Assembly: GCF_001077815.2 (NCBI RefSeq)
Contig: NZ_CP015441.1
Location: forward strand, 124,001 to 188,000
Direction of reading: 5' to 3'
Source of the DNA: Aurantiacibacter atlanticus
GTDB lineage: Bacteria > Pseudomonadota > Alphaproteobacteria > Sphingomonadales > Sphingomonadaceae
Length of the DNA: 64,000 nucleotides
Of this stretch, positions 36,526 through 45,840 are shown one piece after another (within the stretch, counting starts at the first letter, position 1; each line of letters starts with the position of its first letter). The notes below the pieces were generated by a model. That model made no database searches. It was given only the letters and a program-made list of their open reading frames with translations, and was not told where the DNA came from. A program made the translations under genes and the position numbers.

Positions 36526-37412
36526 TACTCGCGTCCCATTGTGAAGGGTTCAATGCTAAACGCGACTGCCGGTCGCTCTGCGGGATGCTCCAAACCCGAA
36601 TTCGGAAGATCCACCGCGTCTGATAATTCATCAAGCCCGGCGAAAATGAGTGCGAGAAGGGCGAACCCGACGAGAAAAACAAGAAGCGATTTGAAGTGCC
36701 CCGCTGTGTGTGCCGCTTGATGAAGAAGCAAAGCTCTTACCGCCGCAGCCAGGAGCAACCCTGCAAGGACGGTGAGGAGCCAAGGCAGCCCGAAACTATC
36801 GACACTGTGTACCATCCAGAATGCCAACAGCGCAGAACCGATGAAGGCCAGAGCGAGACCGACCTGTAGCGCGATGCGGTCCATTCGGCTTGAGCTAGCG
36901 GCTATGAACCTGGAGCCAATCTGACGACTGACCAAGACATTCGCCATGGCCAACCCTGCCGCGGTGACTATTGCCAAAGTCACGGAAGCGGCTGCTGCAA
37001 TACCGAGGGTCAAACCATAGCCGATCAGATCGACGATGGAGAAGATCGACGATACAGCAACATTGGACAAATCCTCGTCATGATCATGCTGCTTTCTTTT
37101 GCCGTCCGCGAAACGGCCTCTGAGATAGCCGGCTGCCTTGCACAGAAGAACATAGGCTCCTCCACCGAGCAAAAAGAGCACAGGGATGGCCCAGCTGTCG
37201 ACTGCCGATTGGACGAACGGCGTAACCGCTAGCGCAGCGGTCGCAAACAGAACGCCCGCAGCAGCAGGATACAACAGATCGGACCGGCGCAATCCCGCCC
37301 CCACACGTTCGACCCACAACGTCCCTACGACCAAGCCGGTGCTTGCGAATATCGCAAGAAGCAAAACATGCGATCGGCTTTGTGTCTCAAAGATAGTGTC
37401 GAAAAGGCTCAT
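36525..37412 (-). CDS. polytopic membrane protein, possibly ZIP-related
   Basis: 295 aa with about eight hydrophobic segments and a His/Asp loop (KRKQHDHDEDLS, about 107-118) between the third and fourth. The following helix (SSIFSIVDLIGYGLTLG) lies where ZIP transporters carry their HNxxDG metal motif, but the ligands are not conserved, so a ZIP assignment is tentative. It begins on the stop of the 59-aa gene (TAATG) and ends on the start of the CzcD gene, so it is firmly inside the metal operon. Could be an exporter partner or channel. Confidence 0.7.
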   Translation of the reverse strand: MSLFDTIFETQSRSHVLLLAIFASTGLVVGTLWVERVGAGLRRSDLLYPAAAGVLFATAALAVTPFVQSAVDSWAIPVLFLLGGGAYVLLCKAAGYLRGRFADGKRKQHDHDEDLSNVAVSSIFSIVDLIGYGLTLGIAAAASVTLAIVTAAGLAMANVLVSRQIGSRFIAASSSRMDRIALQVGLALAFIGSALLAFWMVHSVDSFGLPWLLTVLAGLLLAAAVRALLLHQAAHTAGHFKSLLVFLVGFALLALIFAGLDELSDAVDLPNSGLEHPAERPAVAFSIEPFTMGRE

Positions 37413-37591
37413 TAGCTTTTCAAACCCCGTACCGCCGGAAGTTCGTCTGCGACTTTCTTCCGCGCGACAGGCAAATCTCCATCAAAATCTTTTCGGGGAG
37501 ATGTCCTCATAAGCAAGGGCTGATCGTCATGATCCTCTTCGCGGTGGCTATGGCCGCTCCGTTCACCCTGATCTCGGTTGTCATTGCTCAT
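37412..37591 (-). CDS. 59-aa His/Asp-rich soluble protein
   Basis: Small highly charged protein without membrane segment; residues 7-24 (DQGERSGHSHREEDHDDQ) form a His/Asp/Glu metal-binding-like patch, followed by a basic RTSPRK. Its ATG overlaps the antiporter stop (ATGA), and its stop overlaps the next start (TAATG), so both ends fit the coupled operon. It is masked by a long spurious frame reaching back to 38185. Probably a cytoplasmic metal buffer or donor (inference). Confidence 0.7.
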   Translation of the reverse strand: MSNDNRDQGERSGHSHREEDHDDQPLLMRTSPRKDFDGDLPVARKKVADELPAVRGLKS

Positions 37592-38610
37592 CCGGCTCCT
37601 CCGGAGACTTGCAAAGGCTTCACCCACAGGAATATTACGGCAATAAAAGCCGCATTGGCTGCCCAGAACGCGAAGATGTGCCATCGACCAAAGCCTCTTT
37701 TCTCTTCGTCTCCCAACGAAAGAAAGAGAGCGTATAGCGCGGCCATCAGCACGACGAACGCGAGACTGACCCAGAAGAGTTGAAAATTCTCGATCGGCGT
37801 TCCGATGATGGTGAGCGGGATGAAGGCGAGCGTCATGGTCACGACATGGTCGCCGATCACGCTTGTGCTGGCGGAGGTCACCTGACCGGAGCGCGCGACG
37901 CTCCAGGTCGTGAACACCTCGGGCAGCGATGCGACGGCGGCAGTGATGAAAAGACCGCCGACGATATTCGGGATGCCGAGTGCGCTCACGATCCTTTCGG
38001 TCGAGAATACGGTGAAGTAGGCCCCGACCGCCAGGGCGCCGACGCCCGCTATGGCCATCCATTTCTCCTTTAGACTCCACTCTACCTCCTCTCCCTTCTC
38101 TCGGCCCCGAACGAGAGCCTGAAGGAGATAGGCGAGATACGCGATCAGCAGCAGCCATCCATCGATCGGCTGCAACCCGCGCCAAGGGGCGGGAAGCGTC
38201 AGTAGAGCGAAGACCGCGAGGATCGCCAGGTAAGGCAGCGCCTGGACGGTAAGAGCCCCCTTATCGACCGCGACGTAATGATCACGACGATGCTTCTTGT
38301 GCTCCTTGTCAGCACCTTCAAGGGCCCCTTTACGGGTCGCCAGATAAGCGGTCGTCACGATCACCGGAATCACCAGAACGGTCGAACCCAGCATGGCGCC
38401 AAGGCCGATATCGGACACATCACGAGCAGCGCTCGTCACATTGATGCCCATCTCTGGCGAAGCGGCGGCTAGACCTAAAAAGGAGCCCCCCGCCGCGACG
38501 GAGAACCCCCATTGCTTGCGTAATTTCTTGAGCGGTGCGGACAGGCGTTCCGCGCCCCAATGAGCGGCCCAGACGGCGGCGAGGAGAACCGCTGCCCAGA
38601 CCGCGATCAC
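37588..38610 (-). CDS. CaCA-family cation/proton or sodium exchanger
   Basis: 340 aa with about ten membrane helices and the two alpha-repeats of calcium/cation antiporters: GLAAASPEMGINVTSA (about 47-62) and ITAAVASLPEVFTTWS (about 222-237), each with the ion-binding acidic residue. A charged cytoplasmic loop separates the halves. Members exchange divalent cations for Na+ or H+. It starts at GTG overlapping the upstream stop (GTGA) and ends overlapping the 59-aa gene. Ion uncertain: Ca2+ is the family norm, while context suggests Zn or Cd. Confidence 0.87.
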   Translation of the reverse strand: MIAVWAAVLLAAVWAAHWGAERLSAPLKKLRKQWGFSVAAGGSFLGLAAASPEMGINVTSAARDVSDIGLGAMLGSTVLVIPVIVTTAYLATRKGALEGADKEHKKHRRDHYVAVDKGALTVQALPYLAILAVFALLTLPAPWRGLQPIDGWLLLIAYLAYLLQALVRGREKGEEVEWSLKEKWMAIAGVGALAVGAYFTVFSTERIVSALGIPNIVGGLFITAAVASLPEVFTTWSVARSGQVTSASTSVIGDHVVTMTLAFIPLTIIGTPIENFQLFWVSLAFVVLMAALYALFLSLGDEEKRGFGRWHIFAFWAANAAFIAVIFLWVKPLQVSGGAG

Positions 38611-39236
38611 TTGCGCCAGCCCTCGTGCTCTGTGCCCTCTTCCTCATGGATGTCCATATGCGCATCGCGCAGGATCTCGATGCCGCCGTAGATCGCTATG
38701 CAGGCCACACCGATCCCGACGACGAGATCGGGCCAATTCGATCCGGTGAAAAACACTACGATACCCGCTATGATAATCCCGCCGTTCGAAACGAAATCAT
38801 TCAAACTGAACGTGGTGGCTGCACGTAAATTGACATCCTTATTCTGCAAACGTTTCAGCAGGTAAAGGCACCAGAGGTTCACCGCACCGGCAACCAGCGC
38901 CATCACCATCATGACGCCGCCGATCGGATCCGAACCCTCCATGAAGCGCCGGATGGCATCGAGAATCACACCGCCTGCGAACACAAGCAGCATGACCCCG
39001 GAAAAACGCGCGGCTCCGCGCTTCCAGACCCGGGAGCGGGTGAGCGCAAGCAGGCTCAATGCATAGACAATCGCGTCCGACGAATTGTCGAGCCCATTGG
39101 CAATCAGCGCGTTGGAATCGCCGATTACCCCGGTGATGAAAAACCCTATCGCAATCGCCACATTGAGCCAGAAAACGATCCAGAGAGTGCGGCGCTTTTC
39201 GGCCGAATCGAGGTTGAGTTCGCCTTCGCCGCTCAT
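38607..39236 (-). CDS. small CDF-type cation transporter
   Basis: 209 aa with six membrane helices, related to the proteins at 31213 and 47019. TM2 has ANGLDNSSDAIVYALS and TM5 has TTFSLNDFVSNGG, the expected Asp/Asn metal positions. The C-terminus is short and acidic with His (HMDIHEEEGTEHEG), in place of the large cytoplasmic domain of CzcD. Start at ATG 39236, overlapping the stop of the SpoIIAA-like gene; the longer frame to 39353 would lie inside that gene. Confidence 0.83.
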   Translation of the reverse strand: MSGEGELNLDSAEKRRTLWIVFWLNVAIAIGFFITGVIGDSNALIANGLDNSSDAIVYALSLLALTRSRVWKRGAARFSGVMLLVFAGGVILDAIRRFMEGSDPIGGVMMVMALVAGAVNLWCLYLLKRLQNKDVNLRAATTFSLNDFVSNGGIIIAGIVVFFTGSNWPDLVVGIGVACIAIYGGIEILRDAHMDIHEEEGTEHEGWRK

Positions 39237-39604
39237 GACGCATTCCTTCCGTCTCTCGCCCAGCTTTCGGCGGCAACCCGCTCGACAGGTGTGAAAAACC
39301 TCATCTCCGCGCGGAATAGCGGATCGAAAAGCTTGGTGCCCCACTCTTCCCAACTACTATCGCCGACCATCGCGATCCGGCCGAAGCTGTCCTTGTGCTT
39401 CGCATCGAATTTCAGGTCGCGCCAGAGACCGCCCATATCCCAGCCAGAAAAGTCGGGAGCAAGTTCGATAAGCATCGGAACCGTCCCAGGAACTCGCGCC
39501 GCGACGCGCTCGAAAAACGGAACGAAGCGGTCATAGTCGCTATCGGAAAGCGTTCCGTCCGCCCTGATGAGCAACAGACCGTTATCTTCGATTGCGGTGA
39601 GCAT
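39233..39604 (-). CDS. SpoIIAA/STAS-like protein
   Basis: 123 aa, soluble. The pattern (GLLLIRADGTLSDSDYDRFVPFFE, then GTVPMLIELAPDFSGWDMGGLWRDLKF and GRIAMVGDSSWEEWGTKLF) matches the SpoIIAA-like family, a STAS-related fold proposed to bind lipids or nucleotides. It is first in the coupled six-gene metal operon. GAGGAGA lies before the ATG at 39604. The longer frame to 39757 reads through a possible gene remnant and is not used. Confidence 0.82.
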   Translation of the reverse strand: MLTAIEDNGLLLIRADGTLSDSDYDRFVPFFERVAARVPGTVPMLIELAPDFSGWDMGGLWRDLKFDAKHKDSFGRIAMVGDSSWEEWGTKLFDPLFRAEMRFFTPVERVAAESWARDGRNAS

Positions 39605-39930
39605 GGCGATTTCTCCTCTTGAATGTTCCGCGCGACCGTCGAGCGGCTTTGGCGCGTCCTCTGGACAGCGGTAAAAGATGCGCTCGAAACCTCGATAGTT
39701 GCAGGTGAAGGGCCGTCCCGGGCTACAATCTTCGATCGTAAGATGGCGCACTTGCATTGGCCGCGCATGCCGTTCGAAGGGCTTATGGTCATGGTATATG
39801 CGATGGCCTCACCCTCATCGCGCCAGATGCCGACAGCGGACAGATCACCGTCCGAAGGTTGCACCTCTGCATAGAAGCCATCGGCGAAAAACACCCACGC
39901 CGTGCCCGTATCGCAGCCGGGCGTTCTGCC
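39605..39930 (-). pseudogene. possible frameshifted lipoprotein-like remnant
   Basis: Two minus-strand frames look protein-like and abut near 39775: one (about 39930-39780) gives GTAWVFFADGFYAEVQPSD and VGIWRDEGEAIAYTMTISPS, and the other (39757-39605) gives VRHLTIEDCSPGRPF, NYRGFERIFYRCPE and LDGRAEHSRGE. Together they read like one small domain broken by a frameshift, with no start or signal peptide preserved. The rest of 39605-40044 shows no gene. Confidence 0.3.
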
Positions 39931-40044
39931 GAGGCTCCGCGCGCCCGCAATTGAGTCCGATACCGGATCGCTTCGAGACTTGTCAGTCCCGAAGCGATCT
40001 GAGGCAGACAAATTGACCTAGCTAACTTCAATTAGCCCTCCCCT

Positions 40045-43000
40045 TCAAGTAACATCCCGAAGTTCTTTACGTTCCTCAGGCGTGACGTTGCGACGCAGGC
40101 GGTCCCACCATCTTTGGCGCCAGCTTCGCTTCTCCTTGCCATCATCGAGTACCAGGCGAGCGATCGCTGGCAAAACGAACAGCGTGAGCGCAGTGGCTGT
40201 GATCAGCCCGCCGATAACCACCGTAGCCAAGGGACGTTGCACCTCAGCACCTGTTCCTGTGGCAATCGCCATCGGCACAAAACCCAGCGACGCCACCAAC
40301 GCGGTCATGAGCACCGGTCGCAGTCGCGCCAGCGCGCCATCGGCAATCGCCTCATCCAGTGACATCCCGCTGTCGAGTCGCTGCCGGATCGCGGTCATCA
40401 TGACGAGACCGTTGAGCACCGCCACGCCGGAAAGCGCGATAAAGCCGACCGCTGCCGACACCGAGAATGGCAAGCCTCGCAGCGCCAGAGCGAACACCCC
40501 GCCAGCCAAGGCCATGGGAATGGCACTGAACACGGCAAGCGCTGGAACCCATCCACCCAAAGCCATGAACAGCAAGAGGAGAACCAGAGCGAAGGCAATC
40601 GGGACGACGATGGTGAGCCGCGCCTGCGCTTCCTGCAGGTTCTGATACTGTCCGCCCCATTCGATGAAGGAGGCCGGCGGCATATCGACGCCGGTCGAAA
40701 CCCTTTCCTGCGCTTCCTCAACAAAGGAGCCGAGATCGCGCTCGCGTACGTTGGCCGAGACGATCACAAGCCTTCGGCCCTGCTCTCGCCGAACCTCGGC
40801 AAGGCCATCGACGACCTGAAAATCGGCCAATGTCCGCAAAGGAACGGTGACCCCGTTTTCAAGCACGATCGGGAGCGCGCCGAGCTGGTCGAAATCGTCG
40901 CGCGTAGCATCCTCGAGGCGCACGACAACATCGAAACGGCGATCGCCCTCGAACACCAGTCCTGCTGGCCGCCCGCCGAGCGCGATAGCAACCGACTGTG
41001 CCACTTCCTCGACGGTCAGACCATAGCGCGCGATGGTCGGGCGATCGAAGGCGATGTCCAGCGTAGGAAAGCCGGTCACCTGCTGCACCTTCACGTCCGC
41101 GGCGCCTTCGACACCTCCAAGCACGCCCGCGACCTCGCCCGCAGCTTCGGTGAGCGCAGTGAGGTCATCGCCGTAGAGCTTGACCGCGACATCGCCGCGC
41201 ACACCGGCGATCAGCTCGTTGAAGCGCAGCTCGATAGGCTGGCTGAACTCGTAGAGATTGCCGATGAGGCCTCCGAGCGCGCTTTCCATTTCACCAACAA
41301 GCTCATCTTTCGGCAAATCGGGATCGGGCCATTCGTCGCGAGGCTTCAGGATGACATAAGCGTCCGAAGCATTGGGGGGCATTGGATCGCTGGCGACTTC
41401 GGCCGTGCCCGTCCGTGAGAACACAAGATCAACTTGGGGAAACTCTTCGAGCCGGTCTTCGACCCGCCGCTGCATCGCCAGCGAGCGTTCGAGCGATGTC
41501 GAGGGGATGCGCAAGGATTGCACCGCGATGTCGCGTTCATCGAGCTGCGGGGTGAACTCGCTGCCCAGAAAGCCGAACACAAAAACCGCTACTGTGAAGA
41601 GACCAACCCCGGCACCAATCATCGGCCAGGGCCGCGCAATGACCTTGCGCACGGCGGGACCGTAGCGCTCTTTGGCCCAGCGAATGGGCTTCACCTCCTT
41701 TTCGGTCAGCTTCTTGTTGAGCAGGACCGCAATCATCGCTGGCACGAAGGTCAATGAAAGAACGAAGGCCGAAGCCAGCGCGAGCATCATCGTGATCGCC
41801 ATGGGCGAGAACGTCTTGCCCTCGACCCCGGTAAAGGTCAGCAGCGGCGCGAAGACGAGGAAGATAATCGCCTGACCGTAGACGGTCGGTTTGATCATTT
41901 CCTGCGCTGCGAGACGCGTTTCGGTCAGCCGCTCACCCAAGGTAAGCAAGCGTCCTTCGCGATGTTGCCGGGCCGCAAGCCGGGCGACGCTGTTCTCGAC
42001 AATGATGACCGCACCATCGACGATCAGCCCGAAGTCGAGCGCGCCCAGGCTCATCAGATTACCTGAGACACCAAGCCGGTTCATCCCCACCGCTGCCATC
42101 AGCATCGAAACGGGAATGACCAGTGCGGTGATTATGGCGGCGCGGATATTGCCGAGCAAGAGGAACAGGACGGCGATCACGAGCAATGCGCCTTCGAGCA
42201 GGTTCTTTTCGACGGTGGAGATCGTCGCATCGACTAGTGAGGAACGATTGTAGACAATCTCAGCGACAACTCCGTCCGGAAGCGATGCGCGGACCTCTTC
42301 AAGTCTCTCGGCAGCACCAGCCGCAACGGTCCGGCTGTTCTCGCCCGCGCGCATCAACACGGTTCCCACCACCGCCTCTTCACCGTTCAGTGAAGCAGCA
42401 CCGGTTCGCAGGTCGCCGCCGATCTCCACATCGGCCACATCGCCGATGCGGATGGGCACGCCCTCGCGGGTCGCAATGACGGCTTCTTCGATGTCGGCAA
42501 TGCTGCCCAGCCTCGCGTCCACGCGGACAAGCAGGGCTTCGTCGGCACGATCGACGAAATTGGCGCCTGCCGCCAGATTGGCGGCTTCTAGAGCATCGAT
42601 GAGTGAGTCGAATGACAGGCCATAGCCGGTGAGACGTGCCGGATCGGGCTGAACAAGGAATTGCTTTTCGAACCCGCCAATCGAATCCACGCCGGCCACG
42701 CCGTCGATCGAGCGCATCAACGGCGCGACCACCCAATCCTGCACAGTGCGCAGATAGGCCGCCTTAGCCACCTCACTCTCGAGGCGGTCGCCGCGTTCGG
42801 TGATGAAGCTGCCATCGGACTGCCAGCCTGTGCGGCCACCAGTGGTCGCACCCTTGCCACCGGGATGCTCATACTCGATCGTATACATCAGCACTTCGCC
42901 AAGGCCGGTGGAGATCGGCCCCATGGTAGGCTCCGCTCCTTCGGGCAATGAAGCGCCAATCGGCGCGAGCCGTTCGTTCACCTGCTGCCGGGCGAAGTAG

Positions 43001-43374
43001 AGGTCGGTGCCCTCCTCGAAAATCGCGGTGACCTGGCTGAAGCCGTTGCGCGAAATCGATCGTGTCATCTCCAGGCCTTCGATCCCGGCAAGTCCGGTTT
43101 CGATGGGGAAGGTCACCTGCGTCTCGACCTGCGAAGGTGAGAGCGCGGCAGCGCTGGTGTTGATCTGGACCTGCGTGTTGGTGATGTCGGGAACCGCGTC
43201 GATCGGCAGGCGCACCAGATTGAACGCTCCGTAGATCGCTGCGAACACGGTCAGGACGATGATCGCCCAGCGGAAACGAACGGCGACATCGAGGATGACT
43301 CCGATCGGGCCGTGACGGTGGCTACCTTCGTCCGAAGACATGGGAGAAGATGCCGTGGTTTGATCAATGGCCAT
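40045..43374 (-). CDS. czcA: CzcA heavy-metal RND pump, divalent type
   Basis: 1109 aa, HME-RND family. TM4 carries DFGLIVDGAVIIVE, the D-x5-D-x6-E proton relay of the CzcA/CnrA divalent clade, and the porter domain has RFNELIAGVRGDVAVK as in Zn/Co/Cd pumps; the CusA methionines are absent. The N-terminus has a cytoplasmic His patch (GSHRHGP) and the C-terminus is a basic extension. With CzcB and CzcC it exports Zn, Cd, Co or Ni. AGGAGG precedes the ATG, which lies 11 bases inside the czcB end. Confidence 0.94.
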   Translation of the reverse strand: MAIDQTTASSPMSSDEGSHRHGPIGVILDVAVRFRWAIIVLTVFAAIYGAFNLVRLPIDAVPDITNTQVQINTSAAALSPSQVETQVTFPIETGLAGIEGLEMTRSISRNGFSQVTAIFEEGTDLYFARQQVNERLAPIGASLPEGAEPTMGPISTGLGEVLMYTIEYEHPGGKGATTGGRTGWQSDGSFITERGDRLESEVAKAAYLRTVQDWVVAPLMRSIDGVAGVDSIGGFEKQFLVQPDPARLTGYGLSFDSLIDALEAANLAAGANFVDRADEALLVRVDARLGSIADIEEAVIATREGVPIRIGDVADVEIGGDLRTGAASLNGEEAVVGTVLMRAGENSRTVAAGAAERLEEVRASLPDGVVAEIVYNRSSLVDATISTVEKNLLEGALLVIAVLFLLLGNIRAAIITALVIPVSMLMAAVGMNRLGVSGNLMSLGALDFGLIVDGAVIIVENSVARLAARQHREGRLLTLGERLTETRLAAQEMIKPTVYGQAIIFLVFAPLLTFTGVEGKTFSPMAITMMLALASAFVLSLTFVPAMIAVLLNKKLTEKEVKPIRWAKERYGPAVRKVIARPWPMIGAGVGLFTVAVFVFGFLGSEFTPQLDERDIAVQSLRIPSTSLERSLAMQRRVEDRLEEFPQVDLVFSRTGTAEVASDPMPPNASDAYVILKPRDEWPDPDLPKDELVGEMESALGGLIGNLYEFSQPIELRFNELIAGVRGDVAVKLYGDDLTALTEAAGEVAGVLGGVEGAADVKVQQVTGFPTLDIAFDRPTIARYGLTVEEVAQSVAIALGGRPAGLVFEGDRRFDVVVRLEDATRDDFDQLGALPIVLENGVTVPLRTLADFQVVDGLAEVRREQGRRLVIVSANVRERDLGSFVEEAQERVSTGVDMPPASFIEWGGQYQNLQEAQARLTIVVPIAFALVLLLLFMALGGWVPALAVFSAIPMALAGGVFALALRGLPFSVSAAVGFIALSGVAVLNGLVMMTAIRQRLDSGMSLDEAIADGALARLRPVLMTALVASLGFVPMAIATGTGAEVQRPLATVVIGGLITATALTLFVLPAIARLVLDDGKEKRSWRQRWWDRLRRNVTPEERKELRDVT

Positions 43375-44527
43375 GTTCTGCGCCCTCCTTTTCGAGCTCG
43401 GACTTCAACAGGAAGGCATTGGCAGTCGCGATCCGCTGACCGGGCTCGAGCCCGGAGAGGATCGTCACCATTCCGGCAGACCGGCTGCCGATCTCGACCT
43501 CCCGAGCCTGAAATCCGCGTCGTGTCCGCACGAAGACAACATCGCGTCCTTCGAGCACCTGCACAGCATCTTCGGGTACCGCGATACGGCTCTGGTCCAA
43601 TTCGCCCGAGGGGCGAATACGCGCCTGAAGGAACGATCCGGGCTGCAGACCGGGAACGGCGCGCGTCAAGGTAAGAACCGCTGTCGCGCTACGGCTCTCG
43701 GCATCGAGCGAAGGCGTTACCGACCGGACGCGAGCGCCGATCTCCCTTCCATCGCCGAGGATCAACGCAGCCTCGTCGCCAGGCTGGATGCGTGAAGCAT
43801 CTTCGGAAGGCAGCGCAACCTCGATCTGCAAGCCGCTGGGATTGACCACGCTGTAAAGCTCCTCCCCGGCGTCGACGAACGAGCCGAGCACGATTGGAGC
43901 GGCGGTCACACGGCCCGAAAGCGGACTGGTGACAGCGAGCGAGCGTCCATCGCCGCTCACGCCTGCCGCGGCGACGGCCGCCTGCGACCGGTTCAGTTCG
44001 GAACGGGCAACGTCAAGATTGGCGCGCGCCGCTTCGAGATCCTGGCGTGCGGTCACGTTGGCTTCGAATAGCCGGCGCTCCCGTTCATAGGCCGCCGAAA
44101 GCTCGGTTACGCGGGCGCGGGCGGCACTAAGCTGGGAAGCGAGTGCAGCCGCATCGGCGCTTTCGATCCGAGCGACGGTCTCGCCCTGCCGGACATAATC
44201 GCCAAGCGTCTTGCCAACGCTGCGCACGACACCGGAAGCCCGTGCATCGATGCGTGCGCTGGCGGTCGGACTTGCCGCAACCGTTGCAGGAAATACGAGT
44301 TCGACAGCGGCACCCGTTTGCACCGCTGCGACCTCGATCTCGGCGGTGCGGATCTGCTCTTGCTCGATTAGCACGAGCCCCTCGGGCAGTTCTGTCTCTG
44401 CGACCTCTTCGTCCGCGTGGGTGTCGACCTGGCTGTCAGGCCAGAACATCAGCATCAAGGCCGAAACAAGTATGACAATTCCGGCGATGATCGCCAGTCT
44501 TTTGCGGTTCATTTTGGTATTCCTCAT
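43364..44527 (-). CDS. czcB: CzcB membrane-fusion protein
   Basis: 387 aa. N-terminal membrane anchor (about 10-29), a lipoyl half-motif (SGVVRSVGKTLGDYVRQGETVA), a long helical hairpin (about 120-180), the second half (VTSPLSGRVTAAPIVLGSFVDAG) and beta-barrel and membrane-proximal domains. It bridges CzcA and CzcC. Two starts are possible: ATG 44527 overlapping the czcC stop (ATGA), or ATG 44512 with GAGGAA 8 bases upstream. The C-terminus is His-poor apart from GAEHGH. Confidence 0.92.
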   Translation of the reverse strand: MRNTKMNRKRLAIIAGIVILVSALMLMFWPDSQVDTHADEEVAETELPEGLVLIEQEQIRTAEIEVAAVQTGAAVELVFPATVAASPTASARIDARASGVVRSVGKTLGDYVRQGETVARIESADAAALASQLSAARARVTELSAAYERERRLFEANVTARQDLEAARANLDVARSELNRSQAAVAAAGVSGDGRSLAVTSPLSGRVTAAPIVLGSFVDAGEELYSVVNPSGLQIEVALPSEDASRIQPGDEAALILGDGREIGARVRSVTPSLDAESRSATAVLTLTRAVPGLQPGSFLQARIRPSGELDQSRIAVPEDAVQVLEGRDVVFVRTRRGFQAREVEIGSRSAGMVTILSGLEPGQRIATANAFLLKSELEKEGAEHGH

Positions 44528-45777
44528 TGTGCGGCCAGCCTGATCAGTTCGGCGGCAGCTTGTCCCCGGTCTTCTTGCGCAGCAATCAACGCCTCGCGAA
44601 TGGCATCGCGCGCTTCGGCTGCGCTCAACACTTCGATCAACGGAAAACGGCCATTGCGATAACCGATGCGGACGAGCCGAAGAGCCTCCTCGGCCTGGGG
44701 GAGTGATGTCGTGGAAAGCGTCTCGACGCGCGCTTCGGCAGCAAGATATTGCGATCGTGCGCGCGTCACGGCTTGCTCGAAATCGGCCAACGCTACAGCC
44801 TCGCGAGCATTGGCGGCGCGCAGCCTTGCTTCGGCTGCAGCGATATTGCCCTGATTACGATTCAAGAAGGGAAGCGGGATCGAGACACCGAGAAGAAAGG
44901 CACTGTCATTGCTTTCCTCGAAGCGTCGAACACCGGCGGAAACGACGGGATCGGGAATGCGCAGGCTGCGCTCACGATCGATCTCGGCGGCGGCGGCGGT
45001 GCTTTCCGCACGCGCCACTCGCAATTGCAGACCGCTTGCTGTCGCCATTACAGCACCGGGCGGTTCGATCCCGGGGAACCTGCTCGGAACAAGCGGCGGC
45101 GCCCCCTGATCGCCCCATAGCGAGGCGAGGGCCGTTCGGGCTGCAAGACTTGTCGCTTCGGCGGCCTGAAGTTCGGCTTGCGCTTCCGCCAAGGCCGCTT
45201 CGGCCCGAAGAGCACGGAGCGGGGGCTCGCGCCCGACTTCTACGAGGAGACCGGCAATGCGGGCGAGCTCTTCGTTTCGCTCAACCACATCGAGGGCCAG
45301 TTCGACGCGCGAGGCTGCTGCAGCCGCTGCTACGTAGCGTTCACGGACAAGAAATCCGAGTTCGGCCCCCGCAAGGTCAGCCCGCAGATCCGCCAGCTGT
45401 GCCTGCGCCCGGGCAGCCTCGACGCGTGTGCCGCGTTTACCTCCAAGTTCGAGCCGCTGTCCGACAGCAAGCGTATATTCGGTGGCGCTTAGCCCGGAGA
45501 AGGCCCCACTCCCGGCGATGTTCTCGACCTCGAGCGATATTTCAGGGTTGGGCCGCAACCGCGCCTGTCCGACAAGAGCCTGCGCCGCCTCGGCTTCCGC
45601 TCGAGGGCCGACGATGCGCGGGTTTAACTCGGTGTTAGCGGGTTCGGCAACCACGCCTGTCCGGCCCAACGCCTCGTCGAGCGTCAGAAGCTCCCGCTCC
45701 TGCGCTGCCACAGGCGTGACAATTGCGGCGAGGGTTAGCCCTGCTATCAGGGCCCCTCGCCATTTGATGGCTGGCAT
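44524..45777 (-). CDS. czcC: CzcC-like TolC-family outer-membrane factor
   Basis: 417 aa. Signal peptide 1-25 (cleavage near VAAQ), then LTLDEALGR and the paired TolC-type helical hairpins: RPNPEISLEVENIAGSG in the first repeat and SIPLPFLNRNQGNIAAAEARL with IGYRNGRFPLIEVL in the second. These are CzcC hallmarks. It forms the outer-membrane exit duct for the CzcBA pump. It is the first structural gene after the CzcI-like leader, and its stop overlaps czcB. Confidence 0.92.
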   Translation of the reverse strand: MPAIKWRGALIAGLTLAAIVTPVAAQERELLTLDEALGRTGVVAEPANTELNPRIVGPRAEAEAAQALVGQARLRPNPEISLEVENIAGSGAFSGLSATEYTLAVGQRLELGGKRGTRVEAARAQAQLADLRADLAGAELGFLVRERYVAAAAAASRVELALDVVERNEELARIAGLLVEVGREPPLRALRAEAALAEAQAELQAAEATSLAARTALASLWGDQGAPPLVPSRFPGIEPPGAVMATASGLQLRVARAESTAAAAEIDRERSLRIPDPVVSAGVRRFEESNDSAFLLGVSIPLPFLNRNQGNIAAAEARLRAANAREAVALADFEQAVTRARSQYLAAEARVETLSTTSLPQAEEALRLVRIGYRNGRFPLIEVLSAAEARDAIREALIAAQEDRGQAAAELIRLAAQ

Positions 45778-45840
45778 TTTTCAAAACTCTCTCTGCTGAC
45801 AAATCGAAATGCGCTGCGTCAAGCAGCGCAGTGACGGTCG

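Noticed and set aside
37592..38185. Upstream part of a 257-aa minus frame
   Set aside because: Overlaps the CaCA antiporter in another frame; only its last 59 codons are used as a gene.
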